DNA of 64,000 bases from Glossina fuscipes (GCF_014805625.2 NW_023998422.1:7915172-7979171); one strand, 5' to 3'; numbered from the stretch's first letter, positions 30,811 to 49,830 are shown. Notes: generated by a model not told the origin, from the sequence alone. Translations and numbers: made by a program.

Positions 30811-31104
30811 TTAAATTTCTGTTATTTCTTTTATTTTAGGCCGATCTTCTCGTTCATTCAAATAACTACGCTGCAGATCAATACCAGAACAACACAATGA
30901 CTCTCTATGCCACTTCACACAACATAAACGCATTTGTTCTAATACGTCTAAGCATTTACTTTCCTGGTAATTATTTTCTATGAATTATATAATAAAAATA
31001 TTATTCTTAAAAGTCATGTCCTTTCGCAAGAATTTACCTTTTAGACAAGCTTGTATTCGACACGCGTTCTTTTTACAAGGATCCTTCCTAGTATCAAAGG
31101 ACAT
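30811..31104 (-). CDS. CMC4: CMC4, twin-CX9C mitochondrial protein
   Basis: Two exons, 31,104-31,038 and 30,977-30,811, encode 77 residues: MSFDTRKDPCKKNACRIQAC, then after a 60-nt intron ENNYQESKCLDVLEQMRLCC and a C-terminal CCSGI with a charged tail. The cysteine arrangement (CX4C...CX8-10C, CC...CC) is that of CMC4/p8-MTCP1, an intermembrane-space protein oxidised by the MIA40 relay. Both exons were too short to stand out as open frames. The stop is 68 bases upstream of the next ORF's ATG on the same strand. Confidence 0.9.
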
Positions 31105-32910
31105 ATATAAAAACTACACAATAAAATTTTTTTACTTTATTCACCGGAAAACCTCATTAAACGAATTTTTAAGATTATGGAGAAAAACATGAAAAAAGCA
31201 CAAGAACAGCTGATCGGTTTAAAAAAATAGAGTTGTCACAGTTGTATTTGTGTATCGTATATTTAAATGCGATTTGTTATTAGAACGCAAAACAGTCGAA
31301 TCCACAAAAAGATTATGCACAATGAAGCGTAATATGCGCCACAACGGGCCGTCATTTTCGTTTTCGAGTTGAAAACTCTCAGGTGGTCAACACAACAGGC
31401 AGCCGCGCTTTTACAGGGAAATGTATGGTTTTGGAACCAAAAGCAGCAAAATCAACGTAAGCACAAACAATAAATTTATAAAAAAAAACAATATGGAGGT
31501 TAATATGAAAGTAAACAAGCTTGTTTGTTGATACATAATTTGGAAATTATCGTTTATTGCAACAATTTGATTTTTGATATTTCAATTCCTATAAGATGTC
31601 GTAACAAGTCGGCAAGGTTAAATTCTCATCCCGTAAATAAGAATAACGCATCATTGTGTGGAAGCACTAAGGCAAATCATATGTTTTGCAGATGTACATA
31701 CAATTAAGACAAAAACAAGACCACGCACAGAATACATACAGAATATTTTTTTAAAAGTAGAAATTATTCATCTAATTTATAGTTGCTTTACACTAATATA
31801 CTCTTTTTTTATATTATGTAAGAAATGAGAAACAAGCAATAAAGGCCATTTATTTTAAAGTTAAAATATATTCATTAAACTGGTTTTTAGAGAGTGATAA
31901 ATTTGTTTCCAAGTTGGGGATCAATTAATACACAAAAATGTATCTAATATTAATCGTTGGACAAGCTTGTTTACTTTTATATTGGTTTTCTTATTGTAAT
32001 TTTTTATAAATTTCTTTTGTACGCTTACTTTAATTTCTTTATTTTTGATTCTAAGACCATATGGTTTTGTTTACATTTGCCTGTAAAACAGTATGGTAGC
32101 ACGGCTACCCGTTTTTAACACAAAAATGAAAATGACGCTTGATTGTGTTAACCCCTTAAGTGTTTGAAAAGTTTTGCTAAAAATTTTAATCATATATACA
32201 AATTATAAAATAAAAAAAAACATTAAAAATAATGCAGTATAGAGACAAATTGTGATCCGTTGCATTTTTACATTAAAATTAGTTGCCATTTTTCACCCTC
32301 TAACTTTTTTTTTCTTTTTTAATATGAGGTATATTGATATGACGGACGTCAAAATCAATTATTGGCAAGAATCAAATCTTATTTCCCGCCTTAGATGTTC
32401 ACCGCTTTCATTATGCTCAACTTAAAGCTTCGAAGCTTGATAGGCGAGCAAAAATGTTTTGTGTATGTGCAGCTTGATTCTTTAGATGAGTACCGTTATT
32501 CATATAATCCGGCAACTCTTCAGAAGCACGCCAAATCAGATTTTTTCTGTGCGTTCTTCATGGGCCGAAAAGAAAAAGTTTCAATCAATTTCTCTAGAAG
32601 ATCTTTTCACATACGTTAAAAATGTGTAAAATTATATACTTCTTTTATTAATATACTGCACGTTGATTAAAATTCATAAAAATTAAGAAGGAAAAAAATC
32701 CTATATTGTTCGGACGACAGACCATCAGAGGGGTTTACAAATTGTCATTGTATTTTAGAACAAGAGCGTAGTGTGTAGTGTAAGAGTGTACAAAGAATAG
32801 TTGTGTAGAAGCAAGAAAAAAAGTCAATTAGAAATTACTAAAGTAAAATTACACCACCACCACTATTGAAAAGGAAATTCTTAGCTTAAATACTCTTCTT
32901 AATTAAAAAT
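31105..32910. other. Intergenic with several repeat copies
   Basis: Separates CMC4 from NC2-alpha, which point away from each other. It contains copies of the CCCGAAAATGGG-type dispersed repeat near 31,330-31,450, 31,590-31,690 and 32,050-32,160, with the associated ACCATATGGTTTTG-like string. No gene-like frame is convincing; the 74-codon frame at 32,395 has no recognisable features. Confidence 0.5.
31590..31690 (+). repeat. CCCGAAAATGGG-family repeat copy
   Basis: CTCATCCCGTAAATAAGAAT followed by GCATCATTGTGTGG, then AAATCATATG. Same order of sub-motifs as the copies near 51,050 and 51,240. Confidence 0.5.
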
Positions 32911-34657
32911 ATGCCTTCAAAAAAGAAAAAGTATAATGCACGTTTTCCAGCGGTAAGTTGAAATGAAAAGTTCACAGTAAACAAAAATGAAATGTATATT
33001 TTTGTTTATATATATCATGCATATTTGTTTAATGAACAAACTAAATAGAAACATTCCGCAATACCTTCGATAAACATATAAATGTAAAATGAAATCATGT
33101 TGCATATCAATAGTGACAAAACGAAAAAAATAAAAAAAATGAAAATAAATAAAATTCTTTAATCAATAACTTATATATATATATATATGTGTTTGCAGGG
33201 TCGCATCAAGAAGATTATGCAAAGTGATGAAGAAGTGGGTAAAGTGGCTCAAGCAGTGCCAGTTATAATTTATATCCTTTTTGAACTCAAATGTGTTTTA
33301 GTAGCTTTTTGCTCTAAGGTTGATTCTTTTTTATATCTCACGGTTTCCTTAACTACAAAAATAATGGGATTATTATCCTGCTTTATTTTCTTTTTTATGA
33401 TTACCTAGAACATTGGAATTATTTGTGGAATCGCTGTTAACAAAAACTTTAAAAATTACCAATTCTCGAAATGCCAAAACCTTATCAACGTCTCATATGA
33501 AACAATGCATAATGTCGGAGCAGCGATTCGATTTTTTACGCGAATTGGTTAAGAACATACCGGATATAAGTGTGGCTGAAGAAGCGGCCCAATATCAAGA
33601 CGATGACAATCAAAGTTCTAATGAAGAACCCTGTAACGATTCGGATACACCATACGATTTAAGTATGCCATCAACTTCCACCCAAAGACACCATCACAAT
33701 TCCTTTAACGGTGGCGGAGGAGAAGGCGATAATGGAGATGATGCCGTCAGTCCAAATGGGTTCACCACACAGCCCAAACAAGCAGACATCGAGCACAGCA
33801 GCCGTTATCAGCATGTGAAACGTGAAACACCAGAGTCGAGCAGTCATCGGTTAAAATTGAGACGTTTATTACCGAAATCTTCAAATTCCTCTTCTTATTT
33901 GCCCACAATTTTGCCCACAGCAAATACTAATAATGTCAATAGTGCATCTGTAAGGCATTTAAATGTTTTGACAAATTTAAGCGGCACCAAACTGTTGCGT
34001 TCGGAATCCTCTCCCTTACCGGAACCTTATACAACGCAACTAAAAACGCAACGTCTCAAACATCAGTCACATTCGCTTTCATCGAATAGCAACAATCGTC
34101 AAAATACTCTTACAAATGCAACCACGACGACAACAGCAACAATACCGCCATCATCATCATCATCATCATTATCATCATCGACACCATCACCAATAACTAT
34201 ACCAAATAAATTACAACAAAAACAAACTGCCATACCCGCGCCTATCGTTAGCATCGATTTTTGCAACAAACCTGTAGTCAAAATAGATTATAGCAGTTTA
34301 TCAGCAACGGATGCAACCACAACGACAGCAGGTTCCTGCCCCTCGACAGCACCCGCCACTATGGCAAATACATTCAATTTTTCGGCTGATTGTGGGGCTG
34401 CCACACCAGTTATAAATATAGATCTTTCCAATATGGTGGCAAATGTTGCAACCGATTTAACCACCACCAACAAAAAAACATCACAAGCTAACGTAGTTGG
34501 TATTGGTGTAACTTCCGCATCAAATATTGACGGGGTAACCAAAGTTTCAATCGATTCAAAGAGTTCATCGAACGATTCGACAGTAAGATCTACATCGATA
34601 ATATCATCTAAAAGCAACCCCTGTTTGGATTTAGATGAGGACTATGACGATTTATGA
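32911..34657 (+). CDS. NC2alpha: NC2-alpha / DRAP1, transcription co-repressor subunit
   Basis: Three exons (32,911-32,952; 33,199-33,271; 33,405-34,657) give 455 residues. NC2-alpha pairs with Dr1 (NC2-beta) through histone folds, clamps TBP on the promoter and blocks TFIIB entry. The N-terminus [21 protein letters not shown], then [28 protein letters not shown] and [17 protein letters not shown] form the histone fold (residues about 10-85). The long C-terminal part is low-complexity: acidic, Ser/Thr- and His-rich, ending DLDEDYDDL. Exon 2 to exon 3 can only be joined correctly with an AT-AC intron. The long tail makes the protein larger than vertebrate DRAP1. Confidence 0.93.
33272..33404 (+). 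other. AT-AC U12-type intron of NC2-alpha
   Basis: The 133-nt intron starts ATATCCTTT (the U12 AT-AC donor consensus) and ends in AC (TTTATGATTAC). A perfect U12 branch element TTCCTTAAC lies at 33,345-33,353. No GT-AG choice restores the frame, whereas this one gives VIISRTLELF exactly. The branch-to-acceptor distance, about 50 nt, is longer than typical for U12 introns. Confidence 0.92.
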
Positions 34658-36221
34658 ATTCTCCCCTACTATTGTTCTTCTCTCTCCCCTTCTGCAGCAA
34701 CGGACTAAGTTCAAATGAACTAATGACTTTATATCTTCAATTATTATAATTTTTTTTTTTTTTTTGTAGTTTTTAATTATCGCTGGATATATTAAAAACA
34801 TTTGTAAAAATTCTAGAAGTTGATATAATTGTAATAAGTAATAGAAAGAAAGAAGGATGGTTTGTAGCGTCCGGAATCAATTCGTAAAGATTCTAAAAAA
34901 ATGCTTTATTCTTGATTAATGTAAGATTCTGTGATTTAACTGGACTCATATGTCCACAGAACCGGTATCAAGTTCTTGAAATTCTCGAAGCTTTAACCCG
35001 ATAACCCCTAATAACAATGTGCTCAAAGCATGCGCAAGACATGAATGAATCTGTATTTTTCGTTGGTATGGTATTAAGATGAAATCTGAAAATGATTGAA
35101 ATTAAATCAAAGTTTCGAAGGGTTTCTTCATCGACTTGGAATTGAACAGTGACAGTAATTCTTGTTACCAAATCGAATTGTGTTTTGAACTCCGATTGTT
35201 ATTCTCTCGTTCTATCCTAATTTGAGCAAATTAATTATGGCCTAAAGAAAAGGAGTTTCCAAGTGCGAAAAAACCATCATTTTTTTCCTATATTCACCTA
35301 AATTGCAGATATATGTGGAGTCTTTGGCTTAAGGTGAAAAGCTATGCACCGTCTTGCGCGCTCCGGAGTGACATTGAACCGAACAGATGAAAATATATTT
35401 TAATGCTTCCGACGCTTTCACTTTAAATCCTCTCTTATGTTTGGGTGTCGTCTCGTCTCCCATTTATGTTTTCAATAAGTCTTCTTCTAATGAGTATATA
35501 TAACTATCTTTGCATTTTCGGATCGTCAAATATTTAAAAAAATTCAATTCATCCTCTTGCTCACACAATTTCGGTGCGTCAAATATTTTAAAAAATTCAT
35601 ACCCGTTTGCGACATTCAGAAGGAAGTTAAAAGGTGTATGTCTACCCGCCCAGCCCTGCAATGTCTGTTCACAGAAACAATGGGATACAGTTAAAGATAT
35701 ATTTAAAATTGAGTAAAGTTAATTTTTGACAAAATATCTTAAACAAAACAAATAAGTAACCGTCAAATGAAAATTTTAGTGAATTTGGAACGATTTCAGC
35801 CGAACTTAATTCAGCGTATTAAGCAGGATTCCTTGGATTTTTAGTCGAAGCCGTTTACGGCGGCATAATACAATCATGTCCAGCATATATGAATAGCTCA
35901 TCTTTGGATAGTGTCCGTAGAGCGACTTATCATCGTAAAAGATAAAACGTTATTTGGATACGCCGTACCGATCGAAACGAGTAATAATAAGAAAGAGAAA
36001 CACAGGATATGGCCAGTGCATAACAACGCGGTGCTTCCGAGGAATCCTTAAGAGAATTGGAATTATAGGGCCGAGTGTTGTCAAGCTGAATAAGTGTTTT
36101 CGGTATTATTATTAAGCCTCGTCTATTTATCCCTATTCTTTTATATGCCATCATTTTATTTACTCTCTCCTGAAATAAAAATAAAACGAAAGGTATTGAA
36201 AATAAATTCAAATACTTGTCG

Positions 36222-36291
36222 TATTGTCGATTGACAAGTAAAATTCGTTAAATGCTTATTCTTATTGGATTTTAGTTGTCAATCGACAATA
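36222..36291. repeat. 16-bp perfect inverted repeat, 38-nt spacer
   Basis: TATTGTCGATTGACAA (36,222-36,237) and TTGTCAATCGACAATA (36,276-36,291) are exact reverse complements. It could be the ends of a very small MITE or a stem-loop transcript. Not tied to a gene. Confidence 0.85.
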
Positions 36292-36629
36292 TGCAAAGAG
36301 AAAGAACGTAAAGAACTTCATAAGAGATAAGTATACGCTCCGAAGAAAATTAATATATATATATATAAACATATATGTGACGTTAGCAAACAGCAAGTAT
36401 ACGACCTGTTTTACCAATTAGGAAAACTGAATATTTCCTTAAAACACTTGAGAGTTTCGGAGTCTTCTAATTTATTAGGTGTTTGCAAACATTTTGATCA
36501 TTCTTTCGCTTGGAAAAAGCATTTATTGAGAAAAATTGGAATGACGTCTATTAATCAAAAGCATCCATCCATCATTTTCTGCAACATTGTACAATACTTT
36601 TGGCAATAAGGCGAAAGAACTGGTATTGG

Positions 36630-36800
36630 TTTGGCAGCGATCCACTCGCCGACCCATTTCCGCATTTCTTCAACTTTGTGGACACACGTGCCGACTAAGC
36701 CATTGCTGCCCAGATCTGAACAAGTGATGATCACGATGATCACTTGTCTAGTGATTACGTTGGGTGTGGCAGAACATTCCATTCGAGCGGTCAAAAAATG
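36630..36800. repeat. Fragment related to 56.0 kb
   Basis: ATCTGAACAAGTGATGATCA and TTGGGTGTGGCAGAACATTC recur in diverged form at 55,990-56,130 (ATCTGAACATGTACGTCATG, CTGGGCGTGGCAGAACTTCC). On the minus strand both read (A)RM(E/G)(C/S)SATP. Likely two decayed copies of an unidentified gene or repeat. Confidence 0.45.
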
Positions 36801-37727
36801 GAATTTCCATTCGCCATTAGTCACAATAAGCCTGTGCACGTGTTCGTTGGACTTAGTCAAGAGGTTACTTCAGATAAACCACAAAAGTAATGAATTTTGA
36901 AGGCTCCATGATTCGGCTGACGCTAGTGGTGGTTATTAGGATTAAATGGAAAACTGTTATCTCGTGTAGGGGAATGTCAACACGATCGAATTTAACCATT
37001 ACTTCTTAGAAATCGCTAATCAACATTTTTGCAAACACCTAATTTATCGCAATAGTTTCCCATAATTCGTCCATTGTACGTAACGTCCTATTTCTGTTTC
37101 ATTTCTGAGTGATAATGAAAAAAAAAAAAGGACAATGGAAAAGTCCAAAATTAAGTAAGTCTTTATTTAAAAAAATGTATAACTTTTCATTTTTTAAAAA
37201 TATACAATTTTTTTTTTTTTTTTTTTTACATATATACATATATATATGTATATCCATATACATATATGTATATGTCTTTTGTGTTAATTTTTTTCCTTTA
37301 ACATAATTTTACAAATTTCAATAATTTTTTTTCTTTGCAGCAAATTGATGGGTTAAAGTTAAGTTTGTCGGTAGTTTGTAGACGCATTTGGGTCTAGAGA
37401 TGCTTTAAGCACAAATTCTTGTCTTAAAAAAAAAAAAAAAAGAAAATTTCAATATAACAAAATACATGATATTTAAAATTTACATTTTCCAAAATTTTCC
37501 AAAAATTACTTTTCTGCCTTTTTTTTTTTAAATCTCTCTCAATGAAATATAAATTAAAATGTTAAAATAAAGTGTTGCAAATTTACGGTTCGGTGTTGGT
37601 TTTGTACTTTTTTTTTTCCTTTCTTTTTTTGTTGTTTTTTTTTTCTTATATATACATATATATATATATATATCTATATATATCTATATATATATATATG
37701 TAGCCTTGTAGTCGATTCATAATCATT

Positions 37728-44277
<6,550 letters not shown>

Positions 44278-44340
44278 CTTGTGAAAATTATACCTTAGGA
44301 TTTATCTTTTACACAATTTATTTAATTTATTTATTTATTT

Positions 44341-44402
44341 TTTTTTTAGATGTTGAGTTAAGATGGACCAAGCCAATAAATTTGAGGCTATATGTCCAGA
44401 TT
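44341..44402 (-). mobile_element. Decayed LINE 3' tail upstream of PAN2
   Basis: Poly-T, then GTTGAGTTAAGATGGACCAAGCCAATA and GAGGCTATATGTCCAGA. This is a diverged copy of the 3' end of the 22.3-27.0 kb LINE family, lying about 65-125 bases upstream of the PAN2 start codon. Confidence 0.85.
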
Positions 44403-46347
44403 TATTCAATTTATTACATTGATTTTCCTTACGTTTTCTTTGAATATTCTTTGTTTGTTGATTTCGTGTTCGATAGCATTTTTTTTATATTTTATGTAAA
44501 GAAATATGTACAATTAATACTATTGATTTACAACTCTGTCTGCAAGTTTTAACTACAACTCTGCTTCTTTTTATGCTATGTAGGAAGATTCAAATCAAAG
44601 GCAAGTGATATAAAATTTTTCGTTTTCAGTGTGAAACACAGTGTAAAAATATATAATATTAAATAATTGCGAAATTCTTTCTAATTAGCAGTTAAGAATA
44701 TCCAAAATCACATCCTTCTTGAGGACAAAGGCGAAGAGAGTTCAGAAATATGATACAAAATTAAGCTGGGTAGTCTTGACAAAAAGATCATTTTGCATGC
44801 TACAAGGACTTAAACAAAATATCTATCTCGAAACGGAACCATGCAAATTGCAAAAAAAGGGATTTTATTACATAACTTTATTTATTGTAAAATGTTTGGA
44901 TCGCCAATGCGCTCGCGCAAACGCTCAATTAATAAAAAAATATCCGATGACCTATAGGATAATTAAACGTCTAATAACTAATAGGAGTAGTATGTTGTAG
45001 TATAGAACGAGATTGACTTTTGCTTTTTTAACGTACTCTACTAAGACGCTGAACGAGTTAGTTTCGATTTCCTTTTTTTGCTTAAAATACTTTTTTTTAC
45101 TTCAGGTTTTGTACTGGAAACGCGTTGTTCGAAATTTCGTTCCTTCTCTTTGTTTTGACAATTTTTTGAAAATATTAGATATAATTTATTCAGTCATTTT
45201 ATTCTTAAATGACATTGAATGATGTGCAGTACAAAATGCTTTCAACATATATTTTAGTTTAAATATACCTTTAGAACAATATGGCAGCGCGACTGCCCAT
45301 TGTGTTGACACTTTGGAGTTTTTAACCCGAAAATGGAGAAGACGTCTCAGGGCGCGATACAGCGACGCGTTATTCCTATTTTGGGCTTGTACTTCAACTT
45401 TGTCGACTTTTCACAAAACCTTACGGGAATTGTCAAATCGTATGATTTTGGATATATACATACAAATAAAACAAAGAGAACACAACATATAAGAAGAAGT
45501 AAAGGCAATTATTTTAAATTTAAAAATTATTTATCTAATTTATGTTTACCTTACATTGATGTACAATTTTAATATGTTTAATACGTGGTTTCTAATTGGA
45601 GTTTATAGTACGCGTTATTTTGTAAGAAATGACAAACAAACATTAAAAACCATTTATCTTAAAGTCGAAACATATTCATCAAATTGTTTTTTAGAGAGCG
45701 ATAGATTCCAAATTATGGATCATTTAGTACGCAAAAATGCATGAGCGTATATGCTTTCAATCTTCGTTATCACTAATACAATAAAAAAATTATTTACATT
45801 TTTATTAACTTTTTCATTGTTATATCTTTATAAAATTGTTTGCGTTTACAATATGGTAGCATTGTGTTTAGCATTTGGGATTTTTTAATCCGAAAAAGAA
45901 AACAAACCCCTCTTTGCGTTATCCCCCTAAATGCTTAAAAATGTATTTACAAATAGATAAAAGTAAACTTTCTAACAATCCGGCAACCATAGATGGTCAC
46001 TTTTATCAATTGAATTATCGTGTACATTCCTTCAATTTTCTCTCCAAGTAATGATGAGCAAAACAATTCAATATTGCCATAAAAAATAGTTTGCAACACG
46101 AGAGCTAATTAAGATCATGTAAATAAGTAGAATTCATAGAAATTAACAATAATTTTAAATGGGTTTATAGTTAGTTGATGCTTAAGGAAAACATGCAAAA
46201 TTTCTAAACGTAGTATTTTGAGGCAAAACAACAGCAAAAAAGAAAAGCTACGAAAGGAAAATTGTGTTTTGGTTGCTTGTATGACGGTCAATTCGTAAAG
46301 GATAGAAAAGAAAGAAGATAACAAATACTAAAAGAATAAAGAGAAAC
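44403..46347. other. Intergenic between PAN2 and the F-box gene
   Basis: Divergent promoter region for PAN2 (-) and FBXO42 (+). Repeat copies of the CCCGAAAATGGG family lie near 45,270-45,340 and 45,840-45,930. The 93-codon frame at 44,719 and the 79-codon frame at 45,333 have no recognised features; the latter begins inside the repeat. Confidence 0.5.
45270..45345 (+). repeat. CCCGAAAATGGG-family repeat copy
   Basis: ACAATATGGCAGCGCGACTG, then TTTAACCCGAAAATGGAGAA. A second related copy, TTTAATCCGAAAAAGAAAAC with a GTTATCCCCC flank, is near 45,840-45,930. Confidence 0.5.
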
Positions 46348-49254
46348 ATGGATAATATTGCCAAGGTTGAACATCAAGAAGAGTGCAAGGAAATTTGTCG
46401 CGGCAATGAAGACGAGAAATATGAATCGTTACCGATATTGAACAAAGAGGATGGCAGCTCCATGTCGGACAGCAACATCGACAGCAACAGCTCCGATAGC
46501 AATTCAAGTAGCTATCAATTGAATGCGTTGCCTGATGAAATGTTGGAATTTATATTAACTTATTTGCCTCCTTACAAAGACTTAAAAAACTGTAGTCTAG
46601 TATGCAAACGTTGGCGTAGCATTGTAAAAAGTAAGTATCTCAGTTATGGCCATTTGATTTAATTTATTTATTAATTGTTTTAGATCTTATCAGACGATCA
46701 AAAATGAATCTACACAAAGGGTTAATTGATTTTCGTCTCCGATGGGAAATCTTTTCTCCACAGTCTGCTGGAACTTTAGAGTTGCGTAGCTGCATACCTA
46801 AAACATCTATGTACGTAATAGCAGGACGTTTTTCTCATTCGGCAGTACGTTATAGCAACTACATGTATGTGTTTGGTGGCGGCTCCTCATCGGATACCAC
46901 ATTTAATGATTTATGGCGCTTCGACTTGTCGAAAATGCATTGGGAACGTCCGTTTTCTATGGGCACGTATCCCTCACCTAAAGGTAGTGCTTCCATGGTA
47001 TGTTGGCAGGAACAGTTGATACTATTCGGTGGGTGGCGTTATCCATCATTACATCCGCCTCATCAGCCGTGGTGTCTGTTTGATGAACTTCACTACTATG
47101 ATTTAATTAAGAATCGTTGGACTGTAGCTATAACCACACATGGCCCACCACCGATGGCAGGTATTTGTATTTTATAAGTACATTGGAACTTTTAACAAAA
47201 CATTGAACAAAATTCTGTCTAAACATAAAACATATTTTTTATCGATGGGGCCTAAAAAATAAGCTCGTGGGGTCCAAATTTGGTACCGTAAAAATCTATA
47301 CACCTATAGTGGATCAAATTTTATCATGAATACAAATTCAGATGCTCTTGCCGTATAAGCCGGTAGTTTTCGTAGGCAAGGTTAATCGGTCCTTTCGATC
47401 CAAACTTTTCACATCGATTTAAAACGCCGCAACACTTTACTTAGTGATTTTTGTCGAGAAGTTTTGCAAACTCTAACAATTCTTTTCACAAAGTCCATGC
47501 GCCAAGGCAAGCCACTATACCGCATTTCATGCAAATATCTCAAAAAATGTGTTGAAAACAAAAAAAAAAGGAAATCCACAAGGACAGACAGAGAAACAAG
47601 CAGACAAACTTAAATCGATTCAAGAAATGATTCAGACTCGACCTTTAAAATAAGAAGAGGGGGCTATCTTAAGTTCTTCTGGATATACACGCATGTAAGC
47701 ATATAATGTGTGGCATACTGTACCGCCGGTACAAAGAAATTTTTTTTTTTGAAGTTGAATGTTGAAAAAGGTTCAGTTCTCGTAGATTTTTTTTTCTTTC
47801 GTTTTAACACATTCCCTCCCATTGCAGGTCATTCAGCCTCTATACATGGTGACATAATGGTAATTTTTGGTGGCTATCAAATGGTGGACGGTGTGAATTT
47901 GAATTCAAATCAAGTTTGGTGCCTGGATTTGCATAAACAATATTGGTGGAGGCCGCGTTTAGCAGGCAACGTCACGCCGCCTCCACGTTATGGACAAATT
48001 CAATTAGTTCTAGACGACCATCACCTACTTATCGTTGGCGGTTGTGGTGGACCAAATAGCGTATTTTCGGATGCTTGGATTTTGGATATGTCCAGCGACT
48101 TATGGTTGTGGAAATCAGTGCCCGTACGCAATAAGAAATTTGCGGCTTCTCACATGTGGTGCAATCCAGCTTGCAAGATAGATTCTAAATTAGTTGTCCT
48201 TGGTCCAACGCCAAATATGCCACAAGATTTTCAACTCATGAGACAGGCTCGAATTCCTGTTGGTGGTGCGGCGGGAGCTCCAAATAATCGCAATCGACAA
48301 TTGGAGAGGCAAAGATGGATTCCCGGTGAGGCTGGAAATGGGCAGGCTGCTCGGGGTTATGCATTACGTGTACCTGCTCCCAATCGTCCAATTAATTTCC
48401 AATTGGATGGTCTCAATATACCACTCGACGGTCCGGATGAACAATATTTAGCTCAGCGCAGAGCTATTCTCAACGATCATCAGCAAAATGCTAGCAACAA
48501 TAACTTTGTCAACCAACATAATAACCGCAACAACAATGTGCAACCTCGTACAGGTAGTTTAAGAAATTTGCACAAGATCGCTTTACAACAAATGGAAGAG
48601 AAAAATCATAATAGACCTTCTTCATCCGGAGCCCAGCCTCGTTCTAACGGTGTAATTGCAGCTCGCACTAACAGTGAGTCCTCCTGCAATGGAGAGGAAG
48701 TAGAAAAAAAGAGAGATGATACTAAAAATTCCGATATGGAAGCAGCTAATCGTTTGCAGCGTAATTTATCTTTGCGATGTCGGGAAAATGAATCTTTCCT
48801 GCCCAAGCGATTCGATGAACTCTATGAAGATCCATTTCGCATGGCTGCCTTCAATGTGCAAAACCGTCCTCGTTCGCTGTCCAAAGATCACAACGAACGC
48901 ATACGACGCATGGAAGAGAAAATGAATGCTTTGCGCAATTCACGACGCAATGCAGTTGCTGAGCAGAAACCTCTAAAAGAACCTTCACCGAAAAGAGCGA
49001 AGCGAAATGTTCTTTCATTGTTTGTCTGTGACCTCTCAAACGCGCTGTCCGAAGATCCGCACTTACAATGGGTGGAACATAAAAACTATGGAATTTTGCC
49101 AGGAGCACCAGAACGCCTAATTTTATCCACAATGGTGCCGGGAAATGGAGAACTAGTGCTTTTTGGTGGCGTACAAAAAGAAACGCTCTATGAAATGACA
49201 CACCAAGTGTCAAATTCTGTCCATTTTTTGAGTGCACCAAAGGATATAGTTTAG
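46348..49254 (+). CDS. FBXO42: F-box/kelch protein, FBXO42-type
   Basis: Exons 46,348-46,630, 46,684-47,160 and 47,828-49,254 join in phase to 728 residues. An acidic, Ser/Asn-rich N-terminus is followed by an F-box (LNALPDEMLEFILTYLPPYK, LVCKRWRSIV; about 55-95) for Skp1/SCF binding. Kelch blades follow: YMYVFGGGSSSDTTFNDLW, LILFGGWRYPSLHPPHQPW, IMVIFGGYQMVDGV, LLIVGGCGGPNSVFSDAW, and a late LVLFGGVQ, for substrate capture. Between them lies a long Asn/Gln- and Arg-rich disordered region. The vertebrate homologue is a ubiquitin ligase receptor for p53. The 667-nt second intron carries repeat sequence. Confidence 0.93.
47240..47640 (+). repeat. Repeat with GACAGACAG...CAAGC end in an FBXO42 intron
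   Basis: Ends in AAGGACAGACAGAGAAACAA and GACAAACTTAAATCGATTCA, similar to GACGGACAGACAGACAAGCT with TTAAACCGATC at 54,640-54,670. This type of string recurs widely in calyptrate genomes (established knowledge, general). Boundaries are uncertain. Confidence 0.45.
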
Positions 49255-49830
49255 AAAATGAATGGTTGTTATAATTTTGTTATGCGAACTATGTAGTATG
49301 AACGTAAGGCTCTGAATCTGAGATTTTTTATTTTTTGCAAATTTTGAAAAGACCGATAAATTATTGGTAAACTTTTAAGTAACAAATTATGTTCACGGAA
49401 ATATAACAGTAATATGGCCGCACTATGTACTATGTAGCTAAAAATATATACAATTATCTAAGCTACCAGTTGATACTGATTATAAGCTAAAAATTTCATT
49501 ATTTTTCTATTCATGATATGCAGCTTGGTTCTGAAAGAGTTTCATTGGCATTTGACCTAGCACACGCTTTCCCTTCAATTTTATTACTCAGCAATCGTTG
49601 TATCCCTGGTACAACACTGCCGTTTTATATGCCATGCTTGAAAGTTGGCAACTCTGGTAAAGAAAGTTCAAGTTATCTCCTTATGTTTTATGTGGCAACT
49701 CGATTTTTGAAGCATATACTAAACGATCGAATTCATATTAAAATTCGTTCCAAAAAAACGAACTACATCTATTTAATTTTTAAAAGGTATCGTTGAATCG
49801 TGGTTCGGAAAAACTTAAAACGTAAGGTTT

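Larger units (their letters stand above)
34658..37727. other. 3.1-kb gene-poor interval
   Basis: Between the convergent 3' ends of NC2-alpha (+) and PAN2 (-). It holds a 16-bp inverted repeat (36,222-36,291), a fragment shared with 56.0 kb (36,630-36,800), A/T runs and (AT)n/ACATATAT tracts around 37,210-37,280 and 37,640-37,700. Short frames at 34,968-35,171, 35,464-35,716 and 36,555-36,860 are not recognised. Confidence 0.5.

Noticed and set aside
34099..34617. Minus-strand frames opposite NC2-alpha
   Set aside because: Mirror of Ser/Thr-rich coding triplet repeats in the sense gene.
44719..45000. 93-codon plus-strand frame upstream of FBXO42
   Set aside because: No recognised features; intergenic and AT-rich, with no splice or start support.
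48606..49240. Antisense frames in the F-box/kelch last exon
   Set aside because: Shadows of a strongly supported sense gene.
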